Origin: a virus
Length of the DNA stretch: 34,829 bases
Direction: 5' to 3' (one strand)
IMG/VR virus record: IMGVR_UViG_3300049043_000114
Location: 1-34,829 of that record
Part shown: piece by piece, positions 18,392 to 25,621 of the stretch
How positions within the stretch are numbered: position 1 is the first letter of the stretch
Layout of the letters: the number at the start of each line of letters is the position of its first letter
Notes under the pieces: model-generated
What the model saw: the letters and a program-made list of their open reading frames with translations, nothing else
What the model was told of the DNA's origin: nothing
The model's database searches: none
Position numbers and translations under genes: made by a program

Positions 18392-19210
18392 ATGGCTGAT
18401 CTGCGTCCCCGCACGCACCTCATCATTCCCGACTGTCAGGTGAAGCCCGGCGTGCCGCTGGACTTCCTCGGCTGGATCGGCCAGTACGTCATGGACCGTC
18501 GACCGGACGTGGTCGTGCAGCTCGGCGACTTCGCCGACATGGAGTCGTTGTCGTCCTACGACGTCGGCAAGCGGGTGTTCGAGGGTCGCCGCTACAAGGC
18601 CGACATCGAGGCCGCCAACCGGGGCATGGAGATTCTTTGTGCGCCGATGGCCGCCTACAACGCCGCCAAACGCAAGTGGCGCAAGCCGGGCTACGAGCCC
18701 GAGATGCACCTGATCCTCGGGAACCACGAGGACCGGATCAGCAGGGCGACGAACAACGACCCGAAACTCGACGGCACCATCGGCCTGTTCGACCTCGACT
18801 ATGAGGATCACGGCTGGACGGTGCATCCGTTCTTGAAGCCGGTGGAGATCGACGGCATCTGGTACGCCCACTTCTGGGCCAACGGGATGGGTCGCCCCAT
18901 CGGCGGCGCTGCCGCCACCCGGCTCAAGACGATCGGTCATTCGTTCGTGCAAGGTCATCAGCAGACGTTCGATTACGCCTGCCGGTTCCTCGCCAACGGT
19001 CAACGCCAGTTCGGGTTGATTGCTGGCGCCTGTTACCTCCACGACGAGGACTATCTGGGGTTCCAGGGCAACGCCCACTGGCGCGGTGTGGTGATGCTCC
19101 ACGAAGTCGACGGGCATGGCTCGGCCGATCTCATGCAGGTCAGCCTCGACTACCTGTGCCGCAAGTACGAGGGCGTGACCCTCGACAAGTTCACCGCACG
19201 CATCTACTGA
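18392..19210 (+). CDS. Calcineurin-like metallophosphoesterase
   Basis: 272 intact residues starting MADLRPRTHLIIPDCQVKPG. Metal-site motifs occur in order: HLIIPDCQVK (replacing the usual DxH), VVVQLGDFADMES (GDxxD), MHLILGNHEDRIS (GNHE/D) and FVQGHQQTFDY (GHxH-like). Together these mark a binuclear metal phosphoesterase. Phage members of this family sit in lysis or tail neighbourhoods with unknown substrates; nucleic acid, cyclic nucleotide or phosphodiester targets are all possible. It begins with a GGAGCAGGA leader like several other genes here. Confidence 0.8.
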   Translation: MADLRPRTHLIIPDCQVKPGVPLDFLGWIGQYVMDRRPDVVVQLGDFADMESLSSYDVGKRVFEGRRYKADIEAANRGMEILCAPMAAYNAAKRKWRKPGYEPEMHLILGNHEDRISRATNNDPKLDGTIGLFDLDYEDHGWTVHPFLKPVEIDGIWYAHFWANGMGRPIGGAAATRLKTIGHSFVQGHQQTFDYACRFLANGQRQFGLIAGACYLHDEDYLGFQGNAHWRGVVMLHEVDGHGSADLMQVSLDYLCRKYEGVTLDKFTARIY

Positions 19211-19225
19211 CCGCAGGGGGTCACG

Positions 19226-19581
19226 ATGTCCGACGGCTATTGGCCGAGCGTCGCCCGTGAAGGTGGCGACCTCGTCGCAGGCGCCAGGGCGCTCTCTACG
19301 CCCACCCGTATGACGACTACTCGCAGGTCGTCGAGATCATGGAGGCGATCTGCCCCGATGATCTCGAGGGCACTGTGCTCGGGGCGATCTACCAGATGGT
19401 CGCCGTCAAGTTGTCTCGGCTCCGCACCGGCTTCGACCAGGGTTTCACGCCCGACGTGATGCGGGATCACTTCGTCGACGCCTGTGGCTACCTCGACTGT
19501 CTTTACGGGGCGTTCCTGCGTGAGCACGAGTACGCCACCGACGAGCTGCTGCTCGACGACGAGGACGAGGACGATGAATGA
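19226..19581 (+). CDS. Small acidic protein with MazG-like/DUF6378-like pattern
   Basis: About 117 residues from ATG 19226; one indel near 19290. It reads MSDGYWPSVAREGGDLVAGA, YDDYSQVVEIMEAICPDD, GTVLGAIYQMVAVKLSRLRT, RDHFVDACGYLDCLYGAFLR and ends in a run of acidic residues. The pattern 'YQMVxxKLxRL...D...VDxxGYxxCL' recalls the helical nucleotide-associated DUF6378/MazG-like proteins common in phages. That assignment is tentative because no catalytic motif is certain. ATGA-coupled to the next gene. Confidence 0.5.
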
Positions 19582-19853
19582 ACGACACCGCCTGGGGGTT
19601 CTTGCCGCTCGCAGCCGAACTCGTTGGGCTCGCCGCCATGTGGCTGCTTGTCGGCCGCCGCAGGGCGTGGTGGGGGTGGCTGGTGGTGCTGGCGTTCGTG
19701 TCGGCACCGTGGCTGGTGTTCTCGATCACCACGGCCAGATGGTCGTTCCTGTTGCTTTCGATTCTGTGGGCCGTGGTCCACATCACCAACGCGATCCGAT
19801 GGAGGACCGATGACGACTCCGGCGAACTATCCGCTGACCATACGCATCGGTGA
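19578..19853 (+). CDS. Membrane protein, three predicted segments
   Basis: 91 residues starting MNDTAWGFLPLAAELVGLAA. Hydrophobic stretches lie near residues 7-24, 32-49 and 54-70, the last followed by an RWRTDDD tail. A small multi-spanning protein near the lysis genes could be a holin partner or antiholin. No family motif is visible. The start overlaps the previous stop. The end overlaps the next gene by 44 bases, so the real stop may lie a little earlier and be hidden by an indel. Confidence 0.6.
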   Translation: MNDTAWGFLPLAAELVGLAAMWLLVGRRRAWWGWLVVLAFVSAPWLVFSITTARWSFLLLSILWAVVHITNAIRWRTDDDSGELSADHTHR

Positions 19854-20151
19854 CACCGAGACGGTGAACCTCACGATGCAGGACTCGTCGGGTGCGGCGA
19901 TCAACATCACCGGCCGGACTTACGCCGCGCAGGTTCGGGTCACGCCCGATGCTTCGACGGTTCTGGCCACGTTCGCCTGTTCGATCGTCAACGCTGCTAC
20001 CGGGAAGGTGGCGGCGACTCTGTCGGCGACGACCACCGCTGGACTCACGCCTGGCGGTGCGGTGTGGGATCTTCAGGAAACCAACGGTGCCACCGTCACG
20101 ACGCTGCTGTCCGGTCCGGTCACGATCGTGCAGGACGTCACCCGGTCATGA
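19810..20151 (+). CDS. Phage baseplate/fibre-associated beta protein
   Basis: 113 residues, ATG with GGAGGA three bases upstream. MTTPANYPLTIRIGDTETVN is followed by LTMQDSSGAAINITGRTYAA, VLATFACSIVNAATGKVAAT and LQETNGATVTTLLSGPVTIV. This all-beta pattern is common for small proteins encoded just before collagen-like fibres (upper-baseplate or fibre-attachment domains). It probably joins fibre to tail tip. The next ATG overlaps its stop. Confidence 0.7.
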   Translation: MTTPANYPLTIRIGDTETVNLTMQDSSGAAINITGRTYAAQVRVTPDASTVLATFACSIVNAATGKVAATLSATTTAGLTPGGAVWDLQETNGATVTTLLSGPVTIVQDVTRS

Positions 20152-21347
20152 ACCAGGAGGTGACGATCCGCATCTCCGACGTCACCATCGTGCGCGTCGG
20201 GGACAACATCACTCTCACGCAGTCGCCGTCGAGCGAGATCATCACGGTCGGTTCGGCGGTGTCGGGTCCGGTCGGCCCGCAGGGCGCTACCGGTGCGCAG
20301 GGTTCGCAGGGTGTGACCGGTGCGGCGTCGACTGTTCCTGGTCCGCAGGGCACCCAAGGGGTGCAAGGTTCGCAAGGTTCGGTTGGTGCGCAGGGGTCGG
20401 TCGGTGCGCAGGGTGCTACCGGTGCGCAGGGTTCAGTCGGCGCTCAGGGGGCCGCTGGCGCGCAGGGTGCTGCTGGTCCGCAGGGTTCGGTCGGCGCGCA
20501 AGGCCCGCAGGGGTTCCAGGGTGCGAACGGCGCGCAAGGCTCGGTCGGTGCTCAGGGTGCTGCTGGTGCTCAGGGTGCGGCTGGTGCTCAGGGTGCTGCT
20601 GGTGCGCAAGGCCCGCAGGGGTTTCAGGGTGCGAACAGCAGGCGCAAGGCTCGGTCGGCGCTCAGGGCGCAGCAGGCGCGCAGGGTCCGCGAGGGTCCCA
20701 GGGTGCAGCGGGAGCCGACGGAGCTCAGGGCCGCAGGGCGCACAGGGCGCACAGGGCGCACAAGGTTCAAGTGGAGTTCTGCGTTCAATCAAGACCGTCA
20801 CTTCGTCCACATACACGCTGCTCGCCTCAGGACAAGACGAAGATCGTCTACTTCACGTTCAACGGTGCCGTCACCGTCACCGTGCCGTTCAGTCTCGGGC
20901 CGGTAGGTGGAGTGCAGGATGGCGAACAGTTCATCCTTGCACGCAACCCCGCAACGGTGGGTTCGACTGGCAAGTTGACGCTCGTAGGCCAGTCAGACGT
21001 AGACAACGACATTCTCCATCAACGGGTGCCTCGTCGGTCACGTCATCGACCACATCGGCAAAGACCGTCGTACTCACCGCAGTGGACATTCAAAGCGTCG
21101 GCGGGTCGTATGTCGCGTTCGGTGACCTCGACCGTCATGTGGACGTGAGTGCCGAAGCGTCGACTTCCGTGCCCGCCATCTTTCGCGGTGCGGCGTCCCA
21201 AACCGCCGATCTTCAGCAGTGGGTTGATTCGTCCAACACCGTCTTGGCTCGCATCACCAGCACGGGAAGATTCGTGTCGACGCAGTCAAGCGACGACGAC
21301 GATCAAGCGATCCTCGCATCACAGATCTTTCAGTTCAGGAGCAGGGA
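20148..21347 (+). CDS. Collagen-like tail fibre protein
   Basis: Starts MNQEVTIRISDVTIVRVGDN. Residues about 40-210 are Gly-X-Y triplets (SGPVGPQGATGAQGSQGVTG and onward), rich in GAQ, GPQ, GSV and GAA units. A folded C-terminal part follows: SIKTVTSSTYTLLASGQDKT, KIVYFTFNGAVTVTVPFSLG, VVLTAVDIQSVGGSYVAFGD, ADLQQWVDSSNTVLARITST. Phage collagen-like fibres trimerise and bind host surfaces. Indels near 20635, 20730 and 21015 break the frame. No stop is visible before the next ATG at 21348, so the end is approximate. GAQ-type triplets lack proline hydroxylation, so stability would rely on charge and packing. Confidence 0.85.
20259..20775 (+). repeat. Gly-X-Y codon repeats (collagen-like)
   Basis: Imperfect 9-base units built on GG(T/C)GC(G/T)CAG and GGTTCGGTC code for GAQ and GSV triplets. 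Several longer near-identical blocks occur, such as the repeated GGTGCTCAGGGTGC units at 20550-20600 and the GGGTT(C/T)CAGGGTGCGAAC units at 20513 and 20619. The array is likely to expand or contract by slippage or recombination, and read errors here are probably more frequent. Confidence 0.85.
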
Positions 21348-21713
21348 ATGGCCACGTTCAGCAAGCAGATTCTGTCGGCGTTCGACGGGCGGGCAACCGA
21401 TTTTGGTCACCGCCACCTCGTCGACGGGCACCACAATCCATTCGACGGGAACCTCGTCGTCGGTGCTCGATGAGATCCACCTGTTCGCCTACAACTCGGA
21501 CTCGGCCGCGATCGTCCTGACCATCCAGTTCGGCGGCACCACGTCACCGAACAACGACATCAAACTGTCGATCCCCGCCACGATCGGGCCTGACCTACGT
21601 CGTGCCCGGTCTGATCCTGGCGGGCACGGGTTCAGCAGCACGCACCGTCGCCGCGTTCGCTGCCACAGGCTCGAAGATCACAGATCAGCGGCTACGTCAA
21701 CAGGATCGCCTAA
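21348..21713 (+). CDS. Fibre-region protein, MATFSKQ family
   Basis: ATG directly follows GAGCAGGGA. MATFSKQILSAFDG, then after an indel ILVTATSSTGTTIHSTGTSS, SVLDEIHLFAYNSDSAAIVL, TIQFGGTTSPNNDIKLSIPA, YVVPGLILAGTGSAARTVAA and KITISGYVNRIA with TAA at 21711. Small beta proteins opening MATFSKQ(L/I)LSGS and closing ITxxGYVNRI are very common among phage and prophage tail genes; they are thought to be structural parts of the tail or fibre. About 120 residues. Indels near 21390, 21590 and 21685. Confidence 0.75.
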
Positions 21714-22672
21714 TGGGTCGGTTTCCTGTTCAGTCCCTCACGTCGTCGCAGGTAGCGAACTGGCATCAGATGAATCAGTTGGAATGGATTCCGATTCCAT
21801 CCCGCGGTGGCGCTCGCCCTGTCGTCACGGGCGGCACGCTCACCAGTGACGCCACCTACTACCGAACTTTCACGGGATCGGGCACGTTGGGTGTGGTCGG
21901 GACGCTTGTCGCTGACGTGTTGATCGTCGCTGGCGGCGGTTCGGGTGGTGCCGCGTGTCGAGGCGGTGGCGGTGCAGGCGGTCTGAAAGCGTTGACATCA
22001 CAGACGTACACGACCGATCAAACGGTCACCATTGGCGGTGGCGGCGCAGCGATGACGCGAACTACCAGGCGGCACTGGGCGTTGCAGGCAACAACGGATC
22101 AAACAGCGTGTTTGCCTCAACCACCGCAACGGGCGGCGGTGGCGGCGGTGCTTATCAGAACTCTTGCCGCCAAGACAGGTGGTTCGGGCGGTGGTGCAGC
22201 GGGCTACAACTCGGCAGGAGCGAACAGCACAGGAGCGCAAGTGGCACCAGCGGTGAAGGCAACGCTGGTGGAAACTCCGTGAACGGCGGTTCGGGTGGAG
22301 GCGGTGGCGCGAGCGCCGCAGGAACCAATGGCACCACAGAATGTCGGTGGCGCTGGTGGTGCAGGATCCTCGTACCTACTCGTCGTGGGGATCAGCAACT
22401 TCGACGGGGCAAAATGTGAGTGGCACCTACTGGTATGCAGGCGGCGGCGGAGGAGCCAACTGACGCGAACTCTGGCACCAGGAGGAACGGGTGGAGGCGG
22501 CGGTGGTGCTAACGGCGCAAACGGCGGCAACGGAAACTCTGCCAGCTGCCAACACAGGCGGCGGTGGCGGCGGTGTGCGAAGTCGGCATGATCCACAACC
22601 GTTCACGGCAGGCGCTGGCGGCTCAGGCGTTGTGATTGTTCGCTATACCACGTTCCGCTGTTGGATGGCTGA
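21713..22672 (+). CDS. Glycine-rich tail fibre / adhesin
   Basis: ATG overlaps the previous TAA. MGRFPVQSLTSSQVANWHQM leads into TYYRTFTGSGTLGVVGTLVA, DVLIVAGGGSGGAACRGGGG, and then a long glycine-rich region (GGGGGGAYQNS, NGGSGGGGGASAAGTNGT, GGTGGGGGGANGANGGNGNS), closing GAGGSGVVIVRY. The frame 'YxxFTxxGTLxV...DVLxVAGGG...GGSGVVIVRY' is the usual glycine-rich adhesin domain of phage fibre tips, which forms a polyglycine sandwich for receptor contact. At least six indels break it, mostly in GGC-rich runs. The stop is probably the TGA at 22670. Confidence 0.75.
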
Positions 22673-22936
22673 CGTGGCTCACTTCGCTGAACTCGACGAC
22701 ACCAACACCGTGCTGCGCGTCATCGTCGTCAACAACGACGACTGTCCTTGATCAGAACGGCAACGAGAACGAAGCGATCGGCGCACTGATTCTGCCATCG
22801 ACTGCTCGGCGGACGGTGGGTGCAGACCTCCTACAACGGTCGAATCCGAGGCAAGTACGCCGCCATCGGTGACGTCTACGACGCCGACCTTGACGAGTTC
22901 GTCACGCCGCCGATCCCCGACACGCCTGAACCGTGA
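22665..22936 (+). CDS. Fibre-associated protein with GxWVQTSYNG motif
   Basis: MADVAHFAELDDTNTVLRVI continues VVNNDDCLDQNGNENEAIGA and, after indels near 22745 and 22810, RWVQTSYNGRIRGKYAAIGD, VYDADLDEFVTPPIPDTPEP. The module 'HFAxLDxxNxVxxVIVVNN...WVQTSYNGxIRxxYAxIGxxYD' is found widely in phage tail-fibre regions, including cyanophages, often as the end of fibre genes. Its role is unknown, probably structural. Its stop overlaps the next GTG. Confidence 0.75.
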
Positions 22937-23461
22937 CCGTCATCGTCGGCGTCCAACACGACACCGACGTCACCATCGGCGCCGACTCGGCCGCCGTCGA
23001 CGGCGACGACATCTCTACCAGCGTCCCCAAGGTGTTCCGTCGCGGCGACTATCTCGATCGGTTTCGCCGAGTCGTTTCGGGTGGCGCAGGTGATCCAGTA
23101 CCGGGCCAAGTTCGCCGGCCAGCAGTGCGGCGACGACCTCGAGCACCTGGCGACCGTGTTCGTCGACGAGCTGCGCAAAGTAGTGCGCTCGGCTGGCGCC
23201 ACCGTCAACGGCGAACCCGACGAACTCCTCGGCCCGCTGCTCGTCGGCTACCGCCATCGGCTCTACGCCGTCGACACCGACTACGCCATCCACCCCGCCG
23301 ACGGGTACACGGCGATCGGCTCCGGTGCTCCTTACGCCCTCGGCTCGCTGCACGCCACCGACGGCCTGCCCCACCCACGCTCACGGGTCGAAGCGGCACT
23401 CCACGCCGCCCACACCCACTGCACCTCCGTCCGCCCCCCGTTCACCATCCACGACCTGTAG
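22933..23461 (+). CDS. Ntn-hydrolase (proteasome/HslV-like) protein
   Basis: GTG at 22933 starts MTVIVGVQHDTDVTIGADSA; one indel near 23055. After removal of the first Met a threonine becomes N-terminal, as in HslV and proteasome beta subunits. 'TVIVGVxxDxxVxIGADSAAxxGxxxxxxVPKVFR', then IGFAESFRVAQVIQYRA, DDLEHLATVFVDELRKVVRS, GPLLVGYRHRLYAVDTDYAI, GYTAIGSGAPYALGSLHATD and ALHAAHTHCTSVRPPFTI reproduce the family's strand-helix-helix-strand order, including a lysine in PKVF (the K33-like position) and the GSG before a long helix. About 175 residues. The substrate is unknown; a self-compartmentalised protease is possible. Confidence 0.75.
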
Positions 23462-23469
23462 GAGTCGCC

Positions 23470-23721
23470 GTGTTCACCGGATCGTTCTGGACCGACGCCA
23501 TCGAGCGTGCCGCCAAGACCGTCGCCCAGGCGCTGATCGCCGTGGTCGCCGCCACCAACTTCGACTGGATCTCCGCCGACTGGGCACAGATCGCGTCGAT
23601 CGCCGCCACCGCCGGTGTCCTGTCGCTGCTCACCTCGGTCGCTTCCGACCGGATCGGTGCCAAGGGCACCCCGTCGATCCTGCCCGCACCCGAGGCCCCC
23701 GACCTCCGCAACGTGGCCTGA
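23470..23721 (+). CDS. Holin (r1t-like)
   Basis: GTG with TAGGAG seven bases upstream. 83 residues starting MFTGSFWTDAIERAAKTVAQ, with a first hydrophobic helix ALIAVVAATNF, a turn WISADWAQIASI, a second helix AATAGVLSLLTSVASDRIGA, and a final KGTPSILPAPE. 'FWxDAxERAxKTxAQ...DW...SLLTSVAS...KGTPS' is the signature of phage r1t-type holins, which permeabilise the membrane to release the endolysin. It is the last gene before the terminator at 23819 and lies 5.4 kb from the endolysin. Confidence 0.88.
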   Translation: MFTGSFWTDAIERAAKTVAQALIAVVAATNFDWISADWAQIASIAATAGVLSLLTSVASDRIGAKGTPSILPAPEAPDLRNVA

Positions 23722-23818
23722 GTCCCCCGGCTCGCACGGAGCGCGACCCCTGCCCGCGCTCCGACTCGCACGCACCGCCCCCTGGGCGAGCGCTGACTAC
23801 CAACCGAGCCGGTCACAG

Positions 23819-23855
23819 ACCGCCCCTCTCCCAACAGTTCGGAGGGGGGCGGTTT
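23819..23855. terminator. Bidirectional terminator between convergent genes
   Basis: A 13-base stem (ACCGCCCCTCTCC with GGAGGGGGGCGGT, one G-T pair) encloses a 9-base loop and is followed by TTGCGTT. It sits after the late operon stop and before the minus-strand gene end, so it probably stops transcription from both sides. Confidence 0.8.
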
Positions 23856-23865
23856 GCGTTGACGG

Positions 23866-24122
23866 TCAGCACCTCTCCCGCGGCAACCCGAGTGACGGGG
23901 CCAAAGATATTCCCGCTTCACACTCTCGCCGGTCCCGGTTCGACCTTCTCTTTGTACGAACAGGCCACCGATGGCTCCAACGACCAACACTGCACCCACC
24001 AGGCAAGCAACTATCGCTGTCCTCGACATCGCAAACGTGAACGAGTACCGGCAGGCCGGGCACACCTTTGCGTTCTGCCCGACCTTCGACGCGCACTTCG
24101 GACATTCCTTCGAATCCGCCAT
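23866..24122 (-). CDS. Zinc-ribbon membrane protein
   Basis: The only phage gene I would place on the minus strand. ATG at 24122 has GGAGGAGG four bases upstream. It reads MADSKECPKCASKVGQNAKV, CPACRYSFTF, then a membrane helix TAIVACLVGAVLVVGAIGGL. The two CxxC pairs form a zinc ribbon of the double zinc-ribbon type. The C-terminal half is unresolved: the open frame runs on antisense to the holin, which is unlikely, so an indel near 23960 probably leads to a stop around 23866 before the terminator. A lone divergent gene beside a control region could act in lysogeny or superinfection exclusion, which is inference. Confidence 0.6.
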
Positions 24123-24463
24123 TTATCCTCCTCCGCCGCCTACCCCCCACCATAGGGCTAGGAGGCCGCCACAGGGCCACACGGGGCCAATGCGGGCAAT
24201 GTTCCCTCATGTTCCCACCAACGGAAACGGCACCGCTGTGACGTGGGGAAACGTCACGGACCGCGATCACTGGGTGACCGTGTGCCCACTGCGCGGTCAG
24301 GAAAGCGGCCAGCCCGGTGGTGGTCCCCACCCCGGCCCTTCGCCGCTTCCTTTAGCGCCAGACCGAACGCAATGCGCTGCTCCGGCGTGGACTGTCTACT
24401 CCCGCGCCACACCGGCACGTTACCGCCGATCGCCCTAGGCCATTCCTTGGGTTAGTGGGTAAT
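24123..24463. promoter_or_regulatory. Divergent control region
   Basis: About 340 bases without a convincing gene between the minus-strand zinc-ribbon gene and the early operon. It holds a tandem GTTCCC (24201 and 24211), a perfect 7-base inverted repeat (24238-24257), and the early promoter just downstream. It is the main place where both transcription directions diverge, so it is the expected site of phage repression. I could not identify a repressor gene elsewhere in the insert. Confidence 0.5.
24238..24257. promoter_or_regulatory. Inverted repeat GTGACGT-N6-ACGTCAC
   Basis: Perfect 7-base arms with a 6-base centre GGGGAA. Symmetry and spacing fit a dimeric DNA-binding protein operator. 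It is located in the divergent region, about 230 bases upstream of the early promoter. No second full copy was seen nearby. Confidence 0.45.
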
Positions 24464-24503
24464 CCTTGACATCAAGGAAATACCTTCTGTACGGTACGCC
24501 GCC
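24464..24503 (+). promoter_or_regulatory. Early promoter with overlapping palindrome, probably leaderless
   Basis: TTGACA (24466-24471) and TACGGT (24490-24495) are separated by 18 bases. The palindrome CCTTGA-CA-TCAAGG (24464-24477) covers the -35 box and is a natural operator. The -10 box ends 8 bases before the ATG at 24504 and there is no ribosome-binding site, so transcription would start at or within a base or two of the ATG. Leaderless mRNA is common in actinobacteria. Confidence 0.7.
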
Positions 24504-24713
24504 ATGGACGCACCGCAGGCAACACCGAAGGTCCCCACGGCCCGACTGATCGACTCGGCCGAGCTCGCCGACTGGCTCGGCGTCAGCCCCCGCCAGGTCC
24601 GCAAGTGGGTCGAGACGGGGACGATCCCCGTCACCCGCCTCGACCGACGCATCCGGTTCGACGTCGTCGCCATCGAGAAGTGGCTCAAGCGCCAGACCGC
24701 AGGTGCGGCATGA
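24504..24713 (+). CDS. Excisionase-like HTH (MerR-type) protein
   Basis: 69 residues starting MDAPQATPKVPTARLIDSAE. LADWLGVSPRQVRKWVETGT followed by IPVTRLDRRIRFDVVAIEKW and LKRQ is the helix_turn_helix_17 / excisionase fold: winged helix with 'R-IRF' wing and a final helix. Such proteins either direct integrase to excise or act as small regulators. It is the first gene of the rightward operon, under the best promoter in the window. No integrase gene is found, so a regulatory role is at least as likely. Confidence 0.75.
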   Translation: MDAPQATPKVPTARLIDSAELADWLGVSPRQVRKWVETGTIPVTRLDRRIRFDVVAIEKWLKRQTAGAA

Positions 24714-24847
24714 CCGCCGCCCGCTGCCTCGTCTGCAACATCTGGATCGCCCCGTTCGGCGGCGCCGACATCGCCGCCCTCATCCTCGCCCACCTCGAAA
24801 CCCACCGTCGGCCACCGGCCGCACCGGTCCCGGCAGGTGCAGCATGA
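24710..24847 (+). CDS. Small zinc-finger-like protein
   Basis: 45 residues starting MTAARCLVCNIWIAPFGGAD with HLETH later, giving a CxxC...HxxxH set that could bind one zinc. Start overlaps the previous TGA and the end overlaps the next ATG. Such tiny early zinc proteins in actinophages are usually of unknown function, often host-takeover candidates. Confidence 0.6.
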   Translation: MTAARCLVCNIWIAPFGGADIAALILAHLETHRRPPAAPVPAGAA

Positions 24848-25017
24848 GCGACCGGACCCAAGGACTCCTCGGCATCTTCGGGCTGCTGTTCCTCGCCAGC
24901 CTCGAAGGCCCCGTCGACTGGATCAGCCGCAACCCGTCGGTGCTGCTGTGGCCGACGCTGGTCATCATTCTGGTCAGCGTCGCCGTCGTCATCTTCGAGA
25001 CCGCGAGGCCGCGGTGA
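24844..25017 (+). CDS. Small membrane protein
   Basis: 57 residues starting MSDRTQGLLGIFGLLFLASL, with a second hydrophobic helix (LLWPTLVIILVSVAVVIF) and a short basic end. Two membrane segments are likely. It is coupled on both sides by stop/start overlaps. No family is recognised. Confidence 0.6.
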   Translation: MSDRTQGLLGIFGLLFLASLEGPVDWISRNPSVLLWPTLVIILVSVAVVIFETARPR

Positions 25018-25101
25018 GAGACGCTGCTGCTCGGAGCCGTGCTGTTCGTCATCGGCGTGTTCGCCGCCACCCTCGTGGCCGTCATGGCCGGTGCGCTGTG
25101 A
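25014..25101 (+). CDS. Tiny membrane peptide
   Basis: GTG at 25014 overlaps the preceding TGA. With one extra base near 25020 removed, the frame reads TLLLGAVLFVIGVFAATLVA followed by VMAGAL and a TGA at 25099 that overlaps the next GTG. The peptide of about 28 residues is nearly all hydrophobic. Support comes from the neat overlaps on both sides and the hydrophobic pattern. It could also be the C-terminal helix of the preceding gene. Confidence 0.45.
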
Positions 25102-25433
25102 GCAACCCGTCGAAGGACGAAGGGTCGCGGGCCGAGCGGATGGTCGCGAACTACCTCACGTCACTCGGCATTGCCTGCGAACGCATCCCCGCCGGTGCCA
25201 CCGCGGATCGCGGAGACCTGTGGGTGCCACTGATCGAGTTCCCTTCGATCGACGTGAAAGACCACGCCGCCATGCGACTCGGCGAATGGGTCGATCGCGC
25301 CGCCGAACAGGCCCACAACGCCGGACGACGCGGCGGGATCGTCTGGCACAAACGACGCGGCTTCGTCGATCCGGGCAACTGGTTCGTCACGACCTCGGGC
25401 GAGATGTTCCTGGCACTCATGGAGATCCGATGA
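25098..25433 (+). CDS. Putative Holliday-junction-resolvase-like nuclease
   Basis: 111 residues from GTG: MSNPSKDEGSRAERMVANYL, then LGIACERIPAGATADRGDLW, VPLIEFPSIDVKDHAAMRLG, AAEQAHNAGRRGGIVWHKRR and a final FVTTSGEMFLALMEIR. 'GxxxE...D-GDL...IDVKxH' has the acidic-acidic-x-lysine arrangement of the PD-(D/E)XK fold found in small phage resolvases and Hjc-like enzymes, which cut branched DNA during replication and packaging. Position in the recombination/replication operon agrees. Catalytic residues are proposed from spacing only. Confidence 0.65.
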   Translation: MSNPSKDEGSRAERMVANYLTSLGIACERIPAGATADRGDLWVPLIEFPSIDVKDHAAMRLGEWVDRAAEQAHNAGRRGGIVWHKRRGFVDPGNWFVTTSGEMFLALMEIR

Positions 25434-25621
25434 CCTTCGACCGCACCGCCTCACAGACCCTCTACAACCGGCTGCACACTCAGGTCGCCGACGGCGACAT
25501 CGACGGCGAAACCGTCCTCGACGCCCTCGACCAACTGAACTTCGCATGGGAACGCGTAGCGCAACTCGAGCAGCTCGTCGCCCACCTCGAGAACCAGTGC
25601 CGAACGGTGGGTGCCCTGTGA
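25430..25621 (+). CDS. Small helical protein
   Basis: 63 residues starting MTFDRTASQTLYNRLHTQVA and ending in a predicted coiled coil (FAWERVAQLEQLVAHLENQC). Start and stop overlap neighbouring genes. No family or function is recognised. The coiled coil suggests oligomerisation. Confidence 0.6.
   Translation: MTFDRTASQTLYNRLHTQVADGDIDGETVLDALDQLNFAWERVAQLEQLVAHLENQCRTVGAL

Noticed and set aside
18074-19117. A 347-residue minus-strand open frame
   Set aside because: Antisense shadow of the metallophosphoesterase caused by high third-position GC.
20259-20775. Repeat array as a CRISPR
   Set aside because: Units are contiguous codon triplets for Gly-X-Y with no unique spacers, and no cas genes are present.
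20320-21849. A 509-residue plus-strand open frame
   Set aside because: Its first third is an arginine-rich shadow of the collagen repeats; the real fibre starts at 20148 and the next gene at 21348.
24504-24713. Proof of a temperate phage from the excisionase-like gene
   Set aside because: No integrase, attachment site or repressor was found; the HTH protein may be only a regulator.
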